Shown here: one piece after another, positions 35,302 to 44,363 of the stretch | Position numbering within the stretch: the first letter of the stretch is position 1 | Layout of the letters: each line of letters opens with the position of its first letter | Assembly: GCF_030296935.1 (NCBI RefSeq) | Contig: NZ_AP028032.1 | Coordinates: 1,860,001-1,924,000, forward strand | DNA from: Coprobacter fastidiosus | GTDB lineage: Bacteria; Bacteroidota; Bacteroidia; Bacteroidales; Coprobacteraceae | Length of the DNA stretch: 64,000 nucleotides | Direction of reading: 5' to 3' | Translations under genes and position numbers: made by a program | Notes under the pieces: generated by a model | The model's database searches: none | What the model was told of the DNA's origin: nothing | Seen by the model: only the letters and a program-made list of their open reading frames with translations

Positions 35302-36429
35302 ATGAATACGCATTTTTTTAAAGGACTTTTTACATCTTTGCTTTTATCTCTCAATTTTGTAATTTATGCATCAAACTCAAACATAGAATGGATGAATGGA
35401 TACATAATTACACACAGTAACGACACTATACATGGAATACTCGGCTATAGAAATGGAAATGGAGATTGGAGAGAATGTTTATTTAAAAATAGTCCACAAT
35501 CGGAAATCATAACCTACATACCTGAAGAAATTATCTCTTACGGTTATGAAAAAGGGCTGACATACGTATCAAAAGAAATAGATATTCCTCATTTCAAAAA
35601 ATATGTTTTTATAGAAACATTATTGACCGGAAATATAAATTTATACTATTTGAAGATAGGAGTCTGCCCTGAATATCCTGACGGAAAATCTTCTTTTATA
35701 GCAGAAGCTCCTTCAGGAAAAATGATTGAACTAAAAGAGGACAAAAATCTAAAGACCGAAAATATTACACGACAACAAAACAGAGCAAAATTAAATTTTC
35801 TTTTTACTGAATATCCAGAACTTAAGTCACAAATCGATAATATCAGAATTGATAGAAAAAGCCTGATCAAACTATTCAGTAATTTTCATAAAATTATATG
35901 CGCCGACTTCTCCTGTGTATCATATAAAGAAAAAAATTCTCCTCGAAGATGGTGGATCACTCCTCAAGCAGGGGCTGTAATAAATCATTATAACGATCTC
36001 AACGGTTGGCATCCGGGATTTGCCATCGGCTCATTTGTAACGACAAATTTAAGTAAATTCTCCGATCGTTTTGTTTTCAATATCGGATTGGAACTAAACA
36101 CATCTCCTGATTATTTATATTGGACAGAATTCCCTTCAAGCAAAAAAGGATGGTCCTATACCCTCACAAACTACTATACAATAGAAAGTCGTGTAATGAA
36201 TGGAACTGCCAGGCCATTTTTTGAAATCGGAGTACATCACGGATACTTCATTGCACAACAATACAAAGCAAAGAACGCAATCAACGTTTATAACTGGGGA
36301 ATTATAGCCGGCATAGGAATGTACTTACATTTGAAAAAATGTGAACTGCCTATCCGAATCCGGTACTGCTATGGGAACAAAGTAGATATGGCAACTTTGA
36401 CAATAGGCTATACATTCAAGCTAAAATAG
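35302..36429 (+). CDS. Uncharacterised secreted protein, probable outer-membrane beta-barrel
   Basis: A 375-residue protein with a signal peptide ending IYAS (about residues 1-24). I do not recognise the family. The N-terminal part (GYIITHSNDTIHGILGYRNG) resembles the opening of many Bacteroidetes proteins that start with a small beta domain. The C-terminal half has alternating aromatic and polar strands (WITPQAGAVINHY, FVFNIGLELNT, FFEIGVHHGY, LTIGYTFKLK), as expected for an eight-stranded outer-membrane barrel. No catalytic motif is seen. It lies alone between trpS and the cation exporter. Confidence 0.7.
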   Translation: MNTHFFKGLFTSLLLSLNFVIYASNSNIEWMNGYIITHSNDTIHGILGYRNGNGDWRECLFKNSPQSEIITYIPEEIISYGYEKGLTYVSKEIDIPHFKKYVFIETLLTGNINLYYLKIGVCPEYPDGKSSFIAEAPSGKMIELKEDKNLKTENITRQQNRAKLNFLFTEYPELKSQIDNIRIDRKSLIKLFSNFHKIICADFSCVSYKEKNSPRRWWITPQAGAVINHYNDLNGWHPGFAIGSFVTTNLSKFSDRFVFNIGLELNTSPDYLYWTEFPSSKKGWSYTLTNYYTIESRVMNGTARPFFEIGVHHGYFIAQQYKAKNAINVYNWGIIAGIGMYLHLKKCELPIRIRYCYGNKVDMATLTIGYTFKLK

Positions 36430-36579
36430 AATGTTCCTATTCTCCCAAGTTTTATTCGGGTCAGGACTGAGAAAGGCTTCTCATTTTACAAAGAGGCTAT
36501 CTGACGAATAAAAACGAAAAAACAGGCCAAAAGAAATTTTTATTCACGCAGTTGTTTGAAAAATAGCTACACAAAATTT

Positions 36580-36613
36580 AAATAGGTACTAAGAAAAAGT
36601 ACCTATTTCTTTT
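36580..36613 (+). terminator. Rho-independent terminator upstream of the CDF gene
   Basis: AAATAGGTACT pairs exactly with AGTACCTATTT around AAGAAAA, followed by CTTTTT. It separates the outer-membrane protein gene from the metal transport pair. Confidence 0.85.
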
Positions 36614-36632
36614 TATTTATAATTATTCTAAA

Positions 36633-36640
36633 TAACTTTG
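36633..36640 (+). promoter_or_regulatory. -7 promoter element of the CDF-mntH pair
   Basis: TAACTTTG fully matches TAnnTTTG, 20 bases before the CDF start codon and just after the preceding terminator. Confidence 0.5.
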
Positions 36641-36660
36641 TGAAATAAAAATTTAAAGTT

Positions 36661-37560
36661 ATGGGACATTATCATGACCACAGCCATCATACTCCCCATA
36701 TAGAAAATATAAACCGAGCATTTATATGGGGAATCGGGCTAAACCTTGCATTTGTTATTGTAGAAGCCGGCGCAGGACTATACTTGAATTCTCTTGCGTT
36801 ATTATCTGATGCAGGGCACAACTTAAGCGATGTAGTCAGTCTCATATTGGCATTATTTGCTTTTCGCCTTATGAAGGTAAAGGCTTCGGTAAACTATACA
36901 TACGGATATAAAAAAAGTACAATTTTGGTATCTTTGTTAAATGCTATCATCTTATTAGTTGCTGTAGGTGTAATATTTTCCGAAAGTATAGAAAAACTGA
37001 AAAATCCACAGCCTATCGAAGGCAATGCCATTGCCTGGGTTGCCGGAATCGGAATTTTTATCAACGCTTTTACAGCCTGGCTTTTTTTTAAAGATCGTAA
37101 ACACGATCTTAATATCAAGGGCGCTTACTTGCACATGGCAGCCGATACTCTTGTTTCGGTCGGAGTCTTGATTTCAGGTATAATCATACAATATACAAAT
37201 TGGTACATGATAGACCCTATCATCGGATTGGTCGTTGCCATCGTCATCTTAATATCGACATGGAATCTGCTCCACGACAGCCTACGCCTATCTTTAGACG
37301 GAGTACCCGTCGGAATTAATCCCGATAAAATCAAGACATTAATATTGGAAGACAATAGAGTAAAAGAAATACACCATCTTCATATATGGGCAATCAGTAC
37401 GACTCAAACGGCTTTAACGGCTCATATTGTTATAGACTCGTTCGCTGACAGTCAAAACTTGAAATGCCATTTGAAAGAAATACTGAGAAAAGCAAACATT
37501 CAACACGTCACATTAGAAATGGAGCTTCCCGGAGAACATTGCGACGGGAATTGCTGTTAA
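36661..37560 (+). CDS. Cation diffusion facilitator (CzcD/ZitB-type) metal exporter
   Basis: A 299-residue inner-membrane exporter of divalent metals. It has a His-rich start (GHYHDHSHHTPH), six predicted membrane helices in the first 200 residues, and the paired transport-site motifs LLSDAGHNLSDV in helix 2 and HMAADTLVSVG in helix 5. A cytosolic ferredoxin-like domain follows (IHHLHIWAIS), then a Cys/His-containing tail (GEHCDGNCC). The usual substrate of such His-rich members is zinc. The gene lies nine bases upstream of the NRAMP gene, so an exporter and an importer share one transcript. Confidence 0.92.
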   Translation: MGHYHDHSHHTPHIENINRAFIWGIGLNLAFVIVEAGAGLYLNSLALLSDAGHNLSDVVSLILALFAFRLMKVKASVNYTYGYKKSTILVSLLNAIILLVAVGVIFSESIEKLKNPQPIEGNAIAWVAGIGIFINAFTAWLFFKDRKHDLNIKGAYLHMAADTLVSVGVLISGIIIQYTNWYMIDPIIGLVVAIVILISTWNLLHDSLRLSLDGVPVGINPDKIKTLILEDNRVKEIHHLHIWAISTTQTALTAHIVIDSFADSQNLKCHLKEILRKANIQHVTLEMELPGEHCDGNCC

Positions 37561-37569
37561 TTACAAGAT

Positions 37570-38823
37570 ATGAATATTTTCAAGAAATTAAAAACAACCC
37601 ATAAAACCCGGTCAGGGGCTCTGGACTTACTTAAATATATCGGTCCGGGATTGCTTGTTACTGTCGGGTTTATAGATCCCGGAAATTGGGCTACAAATTT
37701 AGCTGCCGGATCTTCCTTTGGCTACGCATTACTATGGGTAGTAACATTTTCTTCCATTATGTTGATTATCATCCAACATAACGTCGCTCATTTGGGAATC
37801 GTTACGGGATTATGCCTTGCAGAGGCCACCAACAAATATATTCGCAAAACAGTCTCCCGACCAATATTAGGGTCTGCGATATTAGCAAGCATATCTACCT
37901 CGCTTGCCGAAATACTCGGGGGAGCAATCGCTTTAGAAATGTTGTTCGATATTCCGATAAAAGCAGGAGCTGTCATCATAACAATTGCTTGTATTATTAT
38001 GCTGTTCAGTAATACATACAGTAAAATAGAACGGTGGATTATCATGTTTGTCTCAATAATAGGTCTTTCTTTTCTATATGAACTGACATTGATAGATGTA
38101 GAGTGGACAAACACCGCAAAAAGTTGGGTAACACCATCTTTTCCGGACAATTCATTATTGATTATAATGAGTGTACTCGGAGCTGTAGTTATGCCACATA
38201 ATCTTTTCCTTCATTCCGAAGTTATTCAAAGCCGGGAATGGAATTTAGAGAATGAAAACGTAATAAAGAAGCAATTAAAATATGAATTCTACGACACGCT
38301 ACTCTCTATGGGAATAGGTTGGGCTATTAACTCTGCAATGATCATTCTTGCTGCAGCAACTTTTTATAAACAAGGAGTCGTTGTGGACGAACTTAGTCAG
38401 GCTGCTAATTTACTTACCCCCCTCGTCGGAAACAATGCAGGAGTTATATTTGCAATTGCCCTATTATTTGCAGGAATTTCATCGACCATTACATCGGGAA
38501 TTGCAGGAGCTTCTATTTTCGCGGGTTTTTTCAACGAGGCTTATAGCCCGAAAGACATTCACACGAAAATAGGAACATTACTCTCTTTTATTCCGGCTTT
38601 ATTGCTCATCTTTTTTATCAAAGATCCGTTTCAGGGACTTATCATATCCCAAATGCTATTGAGCGTACAACTTCCTATTACTGTATTCACACAAATTTAT
38701 CTGACTTCCTCTAAAAAAGTAATGGGTAAACACGTCAACAAAAAATCGACAACGATCATTCTTTTATCTTTAGGGACATTAGTTACAATTTTGAATATAG
38801 CATTATTAATAAGCCTATTTTAA
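37570..38823 (+). CDS. NRAMP family divalent metal transporter (MntH-like)
   Basis: A 417-residue, 11-helix inner-membrane transporter. The metal-site motifs are intact: DPGNWATN in helix 1 and VMPHNLFLHSEV in helix 6, which contains the metal-selective Met. NRAMP proteins import Mn(II) or Fe(II) with protons. It is co-transcribed with the cation exporter, nine bases downstream. This pairing suggests joint control of metal balance, but no Fur-, MntR- or Zur-like site could be recognised upstream. Confidence 0.93.
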   Translation: MNIFKKLKTTHKTRSGALDLLKYIGPGLLVTVGFIDPGNWATNLAAGSSFGYALLWVVTFSSIMLIIIQHNVAHLGIVTGLCLAEATNKYIRKTVSRPILGSAILASISTSLAEILGGAIALEMLFDIPIKAGAVIITIACIIMLFSNTYSKIERWIIMFVSIIGLSFLYELTLIDVEWTNTAKSWVTPSFPDNSLLIIMSVLGAVVMPHNLFLHSEVIQSREWNLENENVIKKQLKYEFYDTLLSMGIGWAINSAMIILAAATFYKQGVVVDELSQAANLLTPLVGNNAGVIFAIALLFAGISSTITSGIAGASIFAGFFNEAYSPKDIHTKIGTLLSFIPALLLIFFIKDPFQGLIISQMLLSVQLPITVFTQIYLTSSKKVMGKHVNKKSTTIILLSLGTLVTILNIALLISLF

Positions 38824-38839
38824 AATTTTATATGAACGT

Positions 38840-38930
38840 TTTTTGAGAGCTTTTTTGAAAAAAATTTCTTCCCGATAAAAAACGAGTGGATTACAGACAT
38901 GTAAAAACGGGAAAACAGTCCGGAAAAAAC
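38840..38930 (+). repeat. Intergenic repeat element, copy B
   Basis: This copy lies 17 bases after the mntH-like stop. It shares with copy A the order TTTTGAGA, a T-rich arm, CCCG(G/A)TAAAA, AGACATG and CCG(A/G)AAAAAAC. A shorter third match starts near 36507, after the outer-membrane protein gene (TAAAAACGAAAAAACAGGCC). The rest of the 269-base gap holds no gene. Confidence 0.5.
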
Positions 38931-39092
38931 GCAAGAATGATCTGATAATATTTTTTGTCGGAAAATTCAGACAAGATTTTGGCAGGGTTATCATAATTTG
39001 TAGGTATAGAAAGAGCTTATTTTCATAAGTTCAGGGGATTGATGCAGGAAGATATATCTTATTACTTTGCCAAAAACAAATAATTTAAAATT

Positions 39093-39596
39093 ATGACAGG
39101 TATATTTTTCGGCAGTACAACAGGAACAACAGAGTCCGTAGCCAACCAAATCGCACAAGAATTAGGAATATCTTCTACCGATATTCACAATGTATCCGAA
39201 ACCCCAGTAGAAGCGACAGACAAATACGATTGTTTGTTATTAGGTTCATCGACATGGGGATGTGGAGAATTACAAGACGATTGGTATGATTTCATAAAAT
39301 CATTAAAAAGTCAGAATTTGAATGGGAAAAAAGTCGGTATATTCGGATGTGGAGACAGTGAATCATATCCCGACACATTTTGTGATGCAGTAGGATTAAT
39401 TTATGATGAATTATCTGAAAACGGTTGCAACTTTATCGGTAGTTTCGAACCCAAAGACTATACCGTAACGGATTCTTTAATCTGCAAAAATGGAAAATTC
39501 GTAGGTCTGGCAATCGATGATTGCAATGAAAGTTCACAAAAAGTATCAGAACGCATACACGAATGGTGTAACTTAATCAAAAAAGAAATTGAATGA
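39093..39596 (+). CDS. fldA: Flavodoxin
   Basis: A 167-residue FMN electron carrier of the long-chain type. The phosphate-binding loop is FGSTTGTTESVANQIA at the N-terminus. The FMN-stacking loops are in LGSSTWGCGELQDDWYDF and GCGDSESYPDTFCDAVG. It replaces ferredoxin in low-iron conditions in many bacteria. Its stop overlaps the start of the DUF2023 gene (ATGA). A near-consensus -7 element lies about 30 bases upstream. Confidence 0.94.
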   Translation: MTGIFFGSTTGTTESVANQIAQELGISSTDIHNVSETPVEATDKYDCLLLGSSTWGCGELQDDWYDFIKSLKSQNLNGKKVGIFGCGDSESYPDTFCDAVGLIYDELSENGCNFIGSFEPKDYTVTDSLICKNGKFVGLAIDDCNESSQKVSERIHEWCNLIKKEIE

Positions 39597-39955
39597 GTGT
39601 AGAAGATTATAACCGCTTTGACTCTATAAAAGTATTTCTTCACCAGATTTATGAATTTAAGAAAGGTGTCCGTAATCTGGTTCTCTGTACGATGTGTAAA
39701 TCTTGCGCCGATCTCGTCACAGAACGATTAAAAGAGCAGAAAATCGAGTATTTGATTCAAGAAGTCGTACAAAATAAAGTCAATTTATATTTCGGAAAAC
39801 GTTCTTGCCTGGAAACTGTACGGACATTCATCAATAAACCGTTAAATAAACTTTCTCCAGAAGAAGATTTTATATTAGGGGCAATGTTAGGCTATGATAT
39901 TACAATGCAGTGCGAACGATTCTGTAAAAAAAAGACAATAACACGAACTGCATAG
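39593..39955 (+). CDS. DUF2023 family protein coupled to flavodoxin
   Basis: A 120-residue cytosolic protein of family DUF2023. It contains a cysteine cluster CTMCKSCADLV and two further Cys (KRSCLE, MQCERFC), which could bind metal or an iron-sulfur centre (inference). The rest is a small alpha/beta domain (ERLKEQKIEYLIQEVVQNKVNLYFG). It overlaps the flavodoxin gene by four bases (ATGA), so the two are translated together. From memory, this family is often found beside flavodoxin genes, but its role is unknown. Confidence 0.88.
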   Translation: MSVEDYNRFDSIKVFLHQIYEFKKGVRNLVLCTMCKSCADLVTERLKEQKIEYLIQEVVQNKVNLYFGKRSCLETVRTFINKPLNKLSPEEDFILGAMLGYDITMQCERFCKKKTITRTA

Positions 39956-39963
39956 CATAAAAT

Positions 39964-40006
39964 AAAAATAGATCGCCTGAAAAATTTTCAGGCGATCTAT
40001 TTTTAT
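39964..40006. terminator. Bidirectional terminator between DUF2023 and rpoC
   Basis: AAAAATAGATCGCCTGAAA pairs with its complement around a very short loop, and T-rich runs follow on both strands. It can end both the flavodoxin transcript and the long ribosomal/RNA polymerase transcript. Confidence 0.9.
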
Positions 40007-40020
40007 TTAGAAATCTAAGA

Positions 40021-43000
40021 TTAAAAATCCGTTACATTTTTCCGATTAGCAAATACTCGGTCAAATTCTTCTTTAGAACCGACAACCAATTTGTCAAATT
40101 CACGCTGACCAGTACCGGCAGGAATCAGATGTCCACAAATTACATTTTCCTTCATTCCTTCAAGTTTATCTACTTTACCGTTAATAGCAGCCTCATTCAA
40201 CACTTTTGTAGTTTCTTGGAACGAAGCAGCCGACATAAAGCTGGAAGTCTGAAGAGCCGCACGAGTAATACCTTGCAAAATTTGTTCAGAAGTAGCAGGC
40301 ACAGCATCGCGCACTTCTACCAAATGTAAATCACGACGTTTCAATGCAGAGTTTTCATCTCTCAATTTACGAGCAGTCACAATCTGTCCCGGTTTCATTG
40401 TCTGAGAATCTCCGGCATCGATAACCACTTTTTTACCCCAGATACGATCATTTTCCTCCATAAATTCGTGCTTATCGATAATCTGTTGTTCCAAGAAACG
40501 AGTATCACCCGGATCTATCACCATTACCTTACGCATCATTTGACGGACGATAACCTCAAAGTGTTTATCATTGATTTTCACACCTTGCAAACGATACACA
40601 TCCTGAACCTCATTAACAATATATTCCTGAACGGCAGTCGGTCCTTTTATCGCCAAAATATCAGAAGGAGTAATAGCACCGTCCGAAAGTGGAGTTCCGG
40701 CCCGGACATAGTCATTCTCTTGTACCAATATTTGTTTTGACAAAGGAACTAAATATTTCTTAACCTGTCCGGTTTTAGAAGTTACAGAAATTTCACGATT
40801 ACCTCGTTTTACTTTTCCGAAATTAACTTCTCCGTCGATTTCAGAAACGACAGCAGGATTAGACGGATTACGAGCCTCAAACAACTCGGTAACACGAGGA
40901 AGACCTCCGGTAATATCTCCGGCTTTACCTACGGCACGCGGGATCTTAACAAACACATCCCCTGATTTTATTTCCTGACCTTCATCAACCATAAGGTGAG
41001 CCCCCATAGGCAATGAATAGGAGCGAATTACATCTCCTTTTTCATCCAAAATAAGAGCCGATGGAACTCGGGTTCTATCCTTAGATTCTATAATGATCTT
41101 TTCACGAAGACCGGTTTGCTCATCCGATTCGACTTTATAAGTCACACCTTCGATTACATTATCGAACTTAACCTTACCGGTAGCTTCTGAAACGATAACG
41201 GCATTGAACGGATCCCATTCGCAAACGACATCTCCTTTTTTAAGAGTATCCCCACTATTAAAGTAAAGCTTAGAGCCGTAAGGAATATTTGTTGTCGTCA
41301 ACACGATTTTCGTATTTGGATCAATGATACGCATTTCAGCCAAACGGCCTACTACAATCATCACTTTCTTTCCGGTTTCGTCAATACTATCCACCGTACG
41401 AAGTTCATCTATTTCGAGAATACCGTCATAACGTGAAGTAACATTCGATACTGCTGCAATATTGGATGCAATACCTCCCACATGGAATGTACGCAATGTC
41501 AACTGTGTTCCCGGTTCACCAATAGACTGAGCAGCAATCACACCTACAGCTTCACCTTTTTGAACCAAACGATTTGTAGCCAAATTACGTCCGTAACATT
41601 TAGCACAAACGCCCTTTTTCGATTCGCAAGTCAATACCGAACGAATTTCTACACGTTCAATCGGTGAATCACTTATTTTCTTAGCAATATCCTCGGTTAT
41701 CTCTTCACCGGCATGAACCAAAATCTCTCCAGTTAACGGATGTTGAATATCATGTACCGAAACACGTCCCAAAATACGTTCTTCCAAAGAGGCGACGGTT
41801 TCTTCATTATTCTTCAATTCAGTACATACAAGTCCTCTTAACGTACCGCAATCTTCTTCATGAATAATTACGTCATGAGCTACATCGACCAAACGACGGG
41901 TCAAGTATCCGGCATCTGCTGTTTTCAAAGCCGTATCAGCAAGACCTTTACGAGCACCGTGAGTGGAAATAAAATATTCCAATACAGATAATCCCTCCTT
42001 AAAGTTCGCCAAAATAGGGTTCTCGATAATCTGTCCGCCTTCTGCTCCCGATTTTTGAGGTTTTGCCATCAAACCACGCATACCGGAAAGCTGACGAATT
42101 TGTTCTTTAGAACCACGAGCTCCAGAATCCAACATCATGAATACAGAGTTAAATCCCTGATTATCATTTGTCAATTGTTTCATCAGAATATCCGACAATT
42201 TCGAATTGACATGAGTCCATGTATCGATAATCTGATTGTAACGTTCATTATAAGTGATGAAACCCATGTTATAATTCGCCATGATCTGCTCTACGTTAGC
42301 ATACCCTTCATTAACCAAGGCTTCTTTTTCTGGCGGAATAATCACATCGGCAAGGTTAAAGGACAAACCTCCTTTGAAAGCCATCTGATATCCTAAATTC
42401 TTAATATCATCAAGGAATTGAGCTGCACGAACAACACCGCAAACTTTAATTACTTTACCGATAATACCACGTAAAGATTTCTTTGTCAGAATTTCATTAA
42501 TATATCCGACTTCTACAGGCACTTTCTCATTTACTAAAACCCGACCCACAGAAGTCTCACGAAGTATATCTACAATATTCCCGTTTTCATCCAAATCTTT
42601 TACTACGACTTTTACAGGAGCGTGAAGGGAAACTTTTCCTTCATTATACGCTATCTCGGCCTCTTCCGGTCCATAAAATACCAAACCTTCACCCAAAGAA
42701 CCCGGACGAAGTTTTGTAATATAATACAACCCGAGCACCATATCCTGAGACGGCACTGTAATAGGAGCTCCATTTGCAGGATTAAGAATATTATGAGCAC
42801 CCAACATTAACATTTGAGCCTCCAGAATAGCTTCATTTCCCAAAGGTAAATGGACGGCCATCTGGTCACCGTCGAAGTCGGCGTTAAATGCCGTACATGC
42901 CAATGGATGCAATTGAATAGCCTTTCCCTCGATCATTTTCGGCTGAAAAGCCTGAATACCTAAGCGGTGCAATGTCGGAGCACGGTTCAACAATACGGGA

Positions 43001-44286
43001 TGACCTTTCATCACATGTTCCAAAATATCCCATACGACAGGTTCTTTTCGGTCAACGATTTTTTTAGCAGATTTAACGGTCTTGACAATACCGCGTTCAA
43101 TCAGTTTCCGAATAACAAACGGCTTGTAAAGTTCCGCAGCCATATCCTTCGGAAGACCGCACTCGTGCATTTTCAATTCAGGTCCGACAACAATTACCGA
43201 ACGCGCAGAATAATCGACACGTTTTCCCAACAAATTCTGACGGAAACGCCCTTGCTTCCCTTTTAAACTGTCAGAAAGAGATTTCAACGGACGATTGGCA
43301 TCGGTTTTTACAGCACTCGACTTACGGGAATTATCCAATAAAGAGTCCACCGCCTCCTGAAGCATACGTTTTTCGTTTCGTAAAATCACTTCGGGAGCTT
43401 TAATCTCCATCAAACGTTTCAAACGATTGTTGCGGATGATTACACGACGATAAAGATCATTCAAATCTGAAGTCGCAAAACGACCTCCATCCAAAGGAAC
43501 AAGAGGACGCAATTCTGGCGGAATAACCGGAACGACTTTCAGAATCATCCATTCAGGACGATTACGCTGTTTTGAAGCCCGGAAAGACTCTACAACTTGA
43601 AGACGTTTCAGTGCTTCGTTTTTACGCTGTTGAGAACCATCTGTGCTGGCACGATGACGCAATTCATACGAAAGCTCGTCCAAATCCAAACGTGCCAAAA
43701 GATCATAGATAGCCTCAGCTCCCATTTTCGCAATGAACTTATTGGGATCTGTATCATCCAACATCTGATTTTCTTTAGGAAGAGAATCCAGAATATCCAA
43801 ATATTCTTCTTCCGAGAGCAAATCATACACAGCTAAATCGTCTTTTACTCCCGGTTGTATCACAACATACCGTTCATAATATATAATTGCATCTAACTTT
43901 TTAGTCGGCAACCCGAGCAAATACCCGATCTTATTGGGTAAAGAGCGGAAATACCAAATATGAGCGACAGGAACGACCAATTGAATATGCCCCATACGCT
44001 CACGGCGTACTTTCTTTTCCGTAACTTCTACACCACAACGATCACAAACAATGCCCTTGTAACGTATACGTTTATATTTTCCACAATGACATTCATAATC
44101 TTTTACCGGTCCGAATATACGTTCACAGAACAAACCGTCCCGCTCAGGTTTATATGTACGGTAATTGATGGTTTCTGGTTTCAGGACTTCACCGCTCGAC
44201 CCTTCAAGAATTTCTTCCGGAGAAGCCAAACCTATGGAAATCTTCGAAAAGTTACTCTTTATCTTGTTCTCTTTTCTAAAAGCCAT
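40021..44286 (-). CDS. rpoC: DNA-directed RNA polymerase subunit beta'
   Basis: A 1421-residue subunit, normal for Bacteroidales. The N-terminal zinc site is [20 protein letters not shown]. The catalytic metal motif is NADFDGD, about a third of the way in. The second zinc cluster is in the middle ([13 protein letters not shown]). The bridge-helix region lies in [22 protein letters not shown]. It forms the active centre of RNA polymerase with RpoB. It follows rpoB after a 77-base spacer that contains a hairpin, and ends at a bidirectional terminator. Confidence 0.98.
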   Translation of the reverse strand: MAFRKENKIKSNFSKISIGLASPEEILEGSSGEVLKPETINYRTYKPERDGLFCERIFGPVKDYECHCGKYKRIRYKGIVCDRCGVEVTEKKVRRERMGHIQLVVPVAHIWYFRSLPNKIGYLLGLPTKKLDAIIYYERYVVIQPGVKDDLAVYDLLSEEEYLDILDSLPKENQMLDDTDPNKFIAKMGAEAIYDLLARLDLDELSYELRHRASTDGSQQRKNEALKRLQVVESFRASKQRNRPEWMILKVVPVIPPELRPLVPLDGGRFATSDLNDLYRRVIIRNNRLKRLMEIKAPEVILRNEKRMLQEAVDSLLDNSRKSSAVKTDANRPLKSLSDSLKGKQGRFRQNLLGKRVDYSARSVIVVGPELKMHECGLPKDMAAELYKPFVIRKLIERGIVKTVKSAKKIVDRKEPVVWDILEHVMKGHPVLLNRAPTLHRLGIQAFQPKMIEGKAIQLHPLACTAFNADFDGDQMAVHLPLGNEAILEAQMLMLGAHNILNPANGAPITVPSQDMVLGLYYITKLRPGSLGEGLVFYGPEEAEIAYNEGKVSLHAPVKVVVKDLDENGNIVDILRETSVGRVLVNEKVPVEVGYINEILTKKSLRGIIGKVIKVCGVVRAAQFLDDIKNLGYQMAFKGGLSFNLADVIIPPEKEALVNEGYANVEQIMANYNMGFITYNERYNQIIDTWTHVNSKLSDILMKQLTNDNQGFNSVFMMLDSGARGSKEQIRQLSGMRGLMAKPQKSGAEGGQIIENPILANFKEGLSVLEYFISTHGARKGLADTALKTADAGYLTRRLVDVAHDVIIHEEDCGTLRGLVCTELKNNEETVASLEERILGRVSVHDIQHPLTGEILVHAGEEITEDIAKKISDSPIERVEIRSVLTCESKKGVCAKCYGRNLATNRLVQKGEAVGVIAAQSIGEPGTQLTLRTFHVGGIASNIAAVSNVTSRYDGILEIDELRTVDSIDETGKKVMIVVGRLAEMRIIDPNTKIVLTTTNIPYGSKLYFNSGDTLKKGDVVCEWDPFNAVIVSEATGKVKFDNVIEGVTYKVESDEQTGLREKIIIESKDRTRVPSALILDEKGDVIRSYSLPMGAHLMVDEGQEIKSGDVFVKIPRAVGKAGDITGGLPRVTELFEARNPSNPAVVSEIDGEVNFGKVKRGNREISVTSKTGQVKKYLVPLSKQILVQENDYVRAGTPLSDGAITPSDILAIKGPTAVQEYIVNEVQDVYRLQGVKINDKHFEVIVRQMMRKVMVIDPGDTRFLEQQIIDKHEFMEENDRIWGKKVVIDAGDSQTMKPGQIVTARKLRDENSALKRRDLHLVEVRDAVPATSEQILQGITRAALQTSSFMSAASFQETTKVLNEAAINGKVDKLEGMKENVICGHLIPAGTGQREFDKLVVGSKEEFDRVFANRKNVTDF

Positions 44287-44316
44287 ATATTTAATTTATA
44301 AAGCGTTATCAGAATT

Positions 44317-44356
44317 GAAGCGCCTCCGTTCTTTACAGACGGAGGATCGCTGCTTC
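44317..44356 (-). promoter_or_regulatory. Hairpin in the rpoB-rpoC spacer
   Basis: CCTCCGT pairs with ACGGAGG around a nine-base loop, extended by GAAGC/GCTTC after an internal loop. No T run follows, so it is more likely an RNA-processing or stability element than a terminator. Confidence 0.5.
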
Positions 44357-44363
44357 TATTTTA

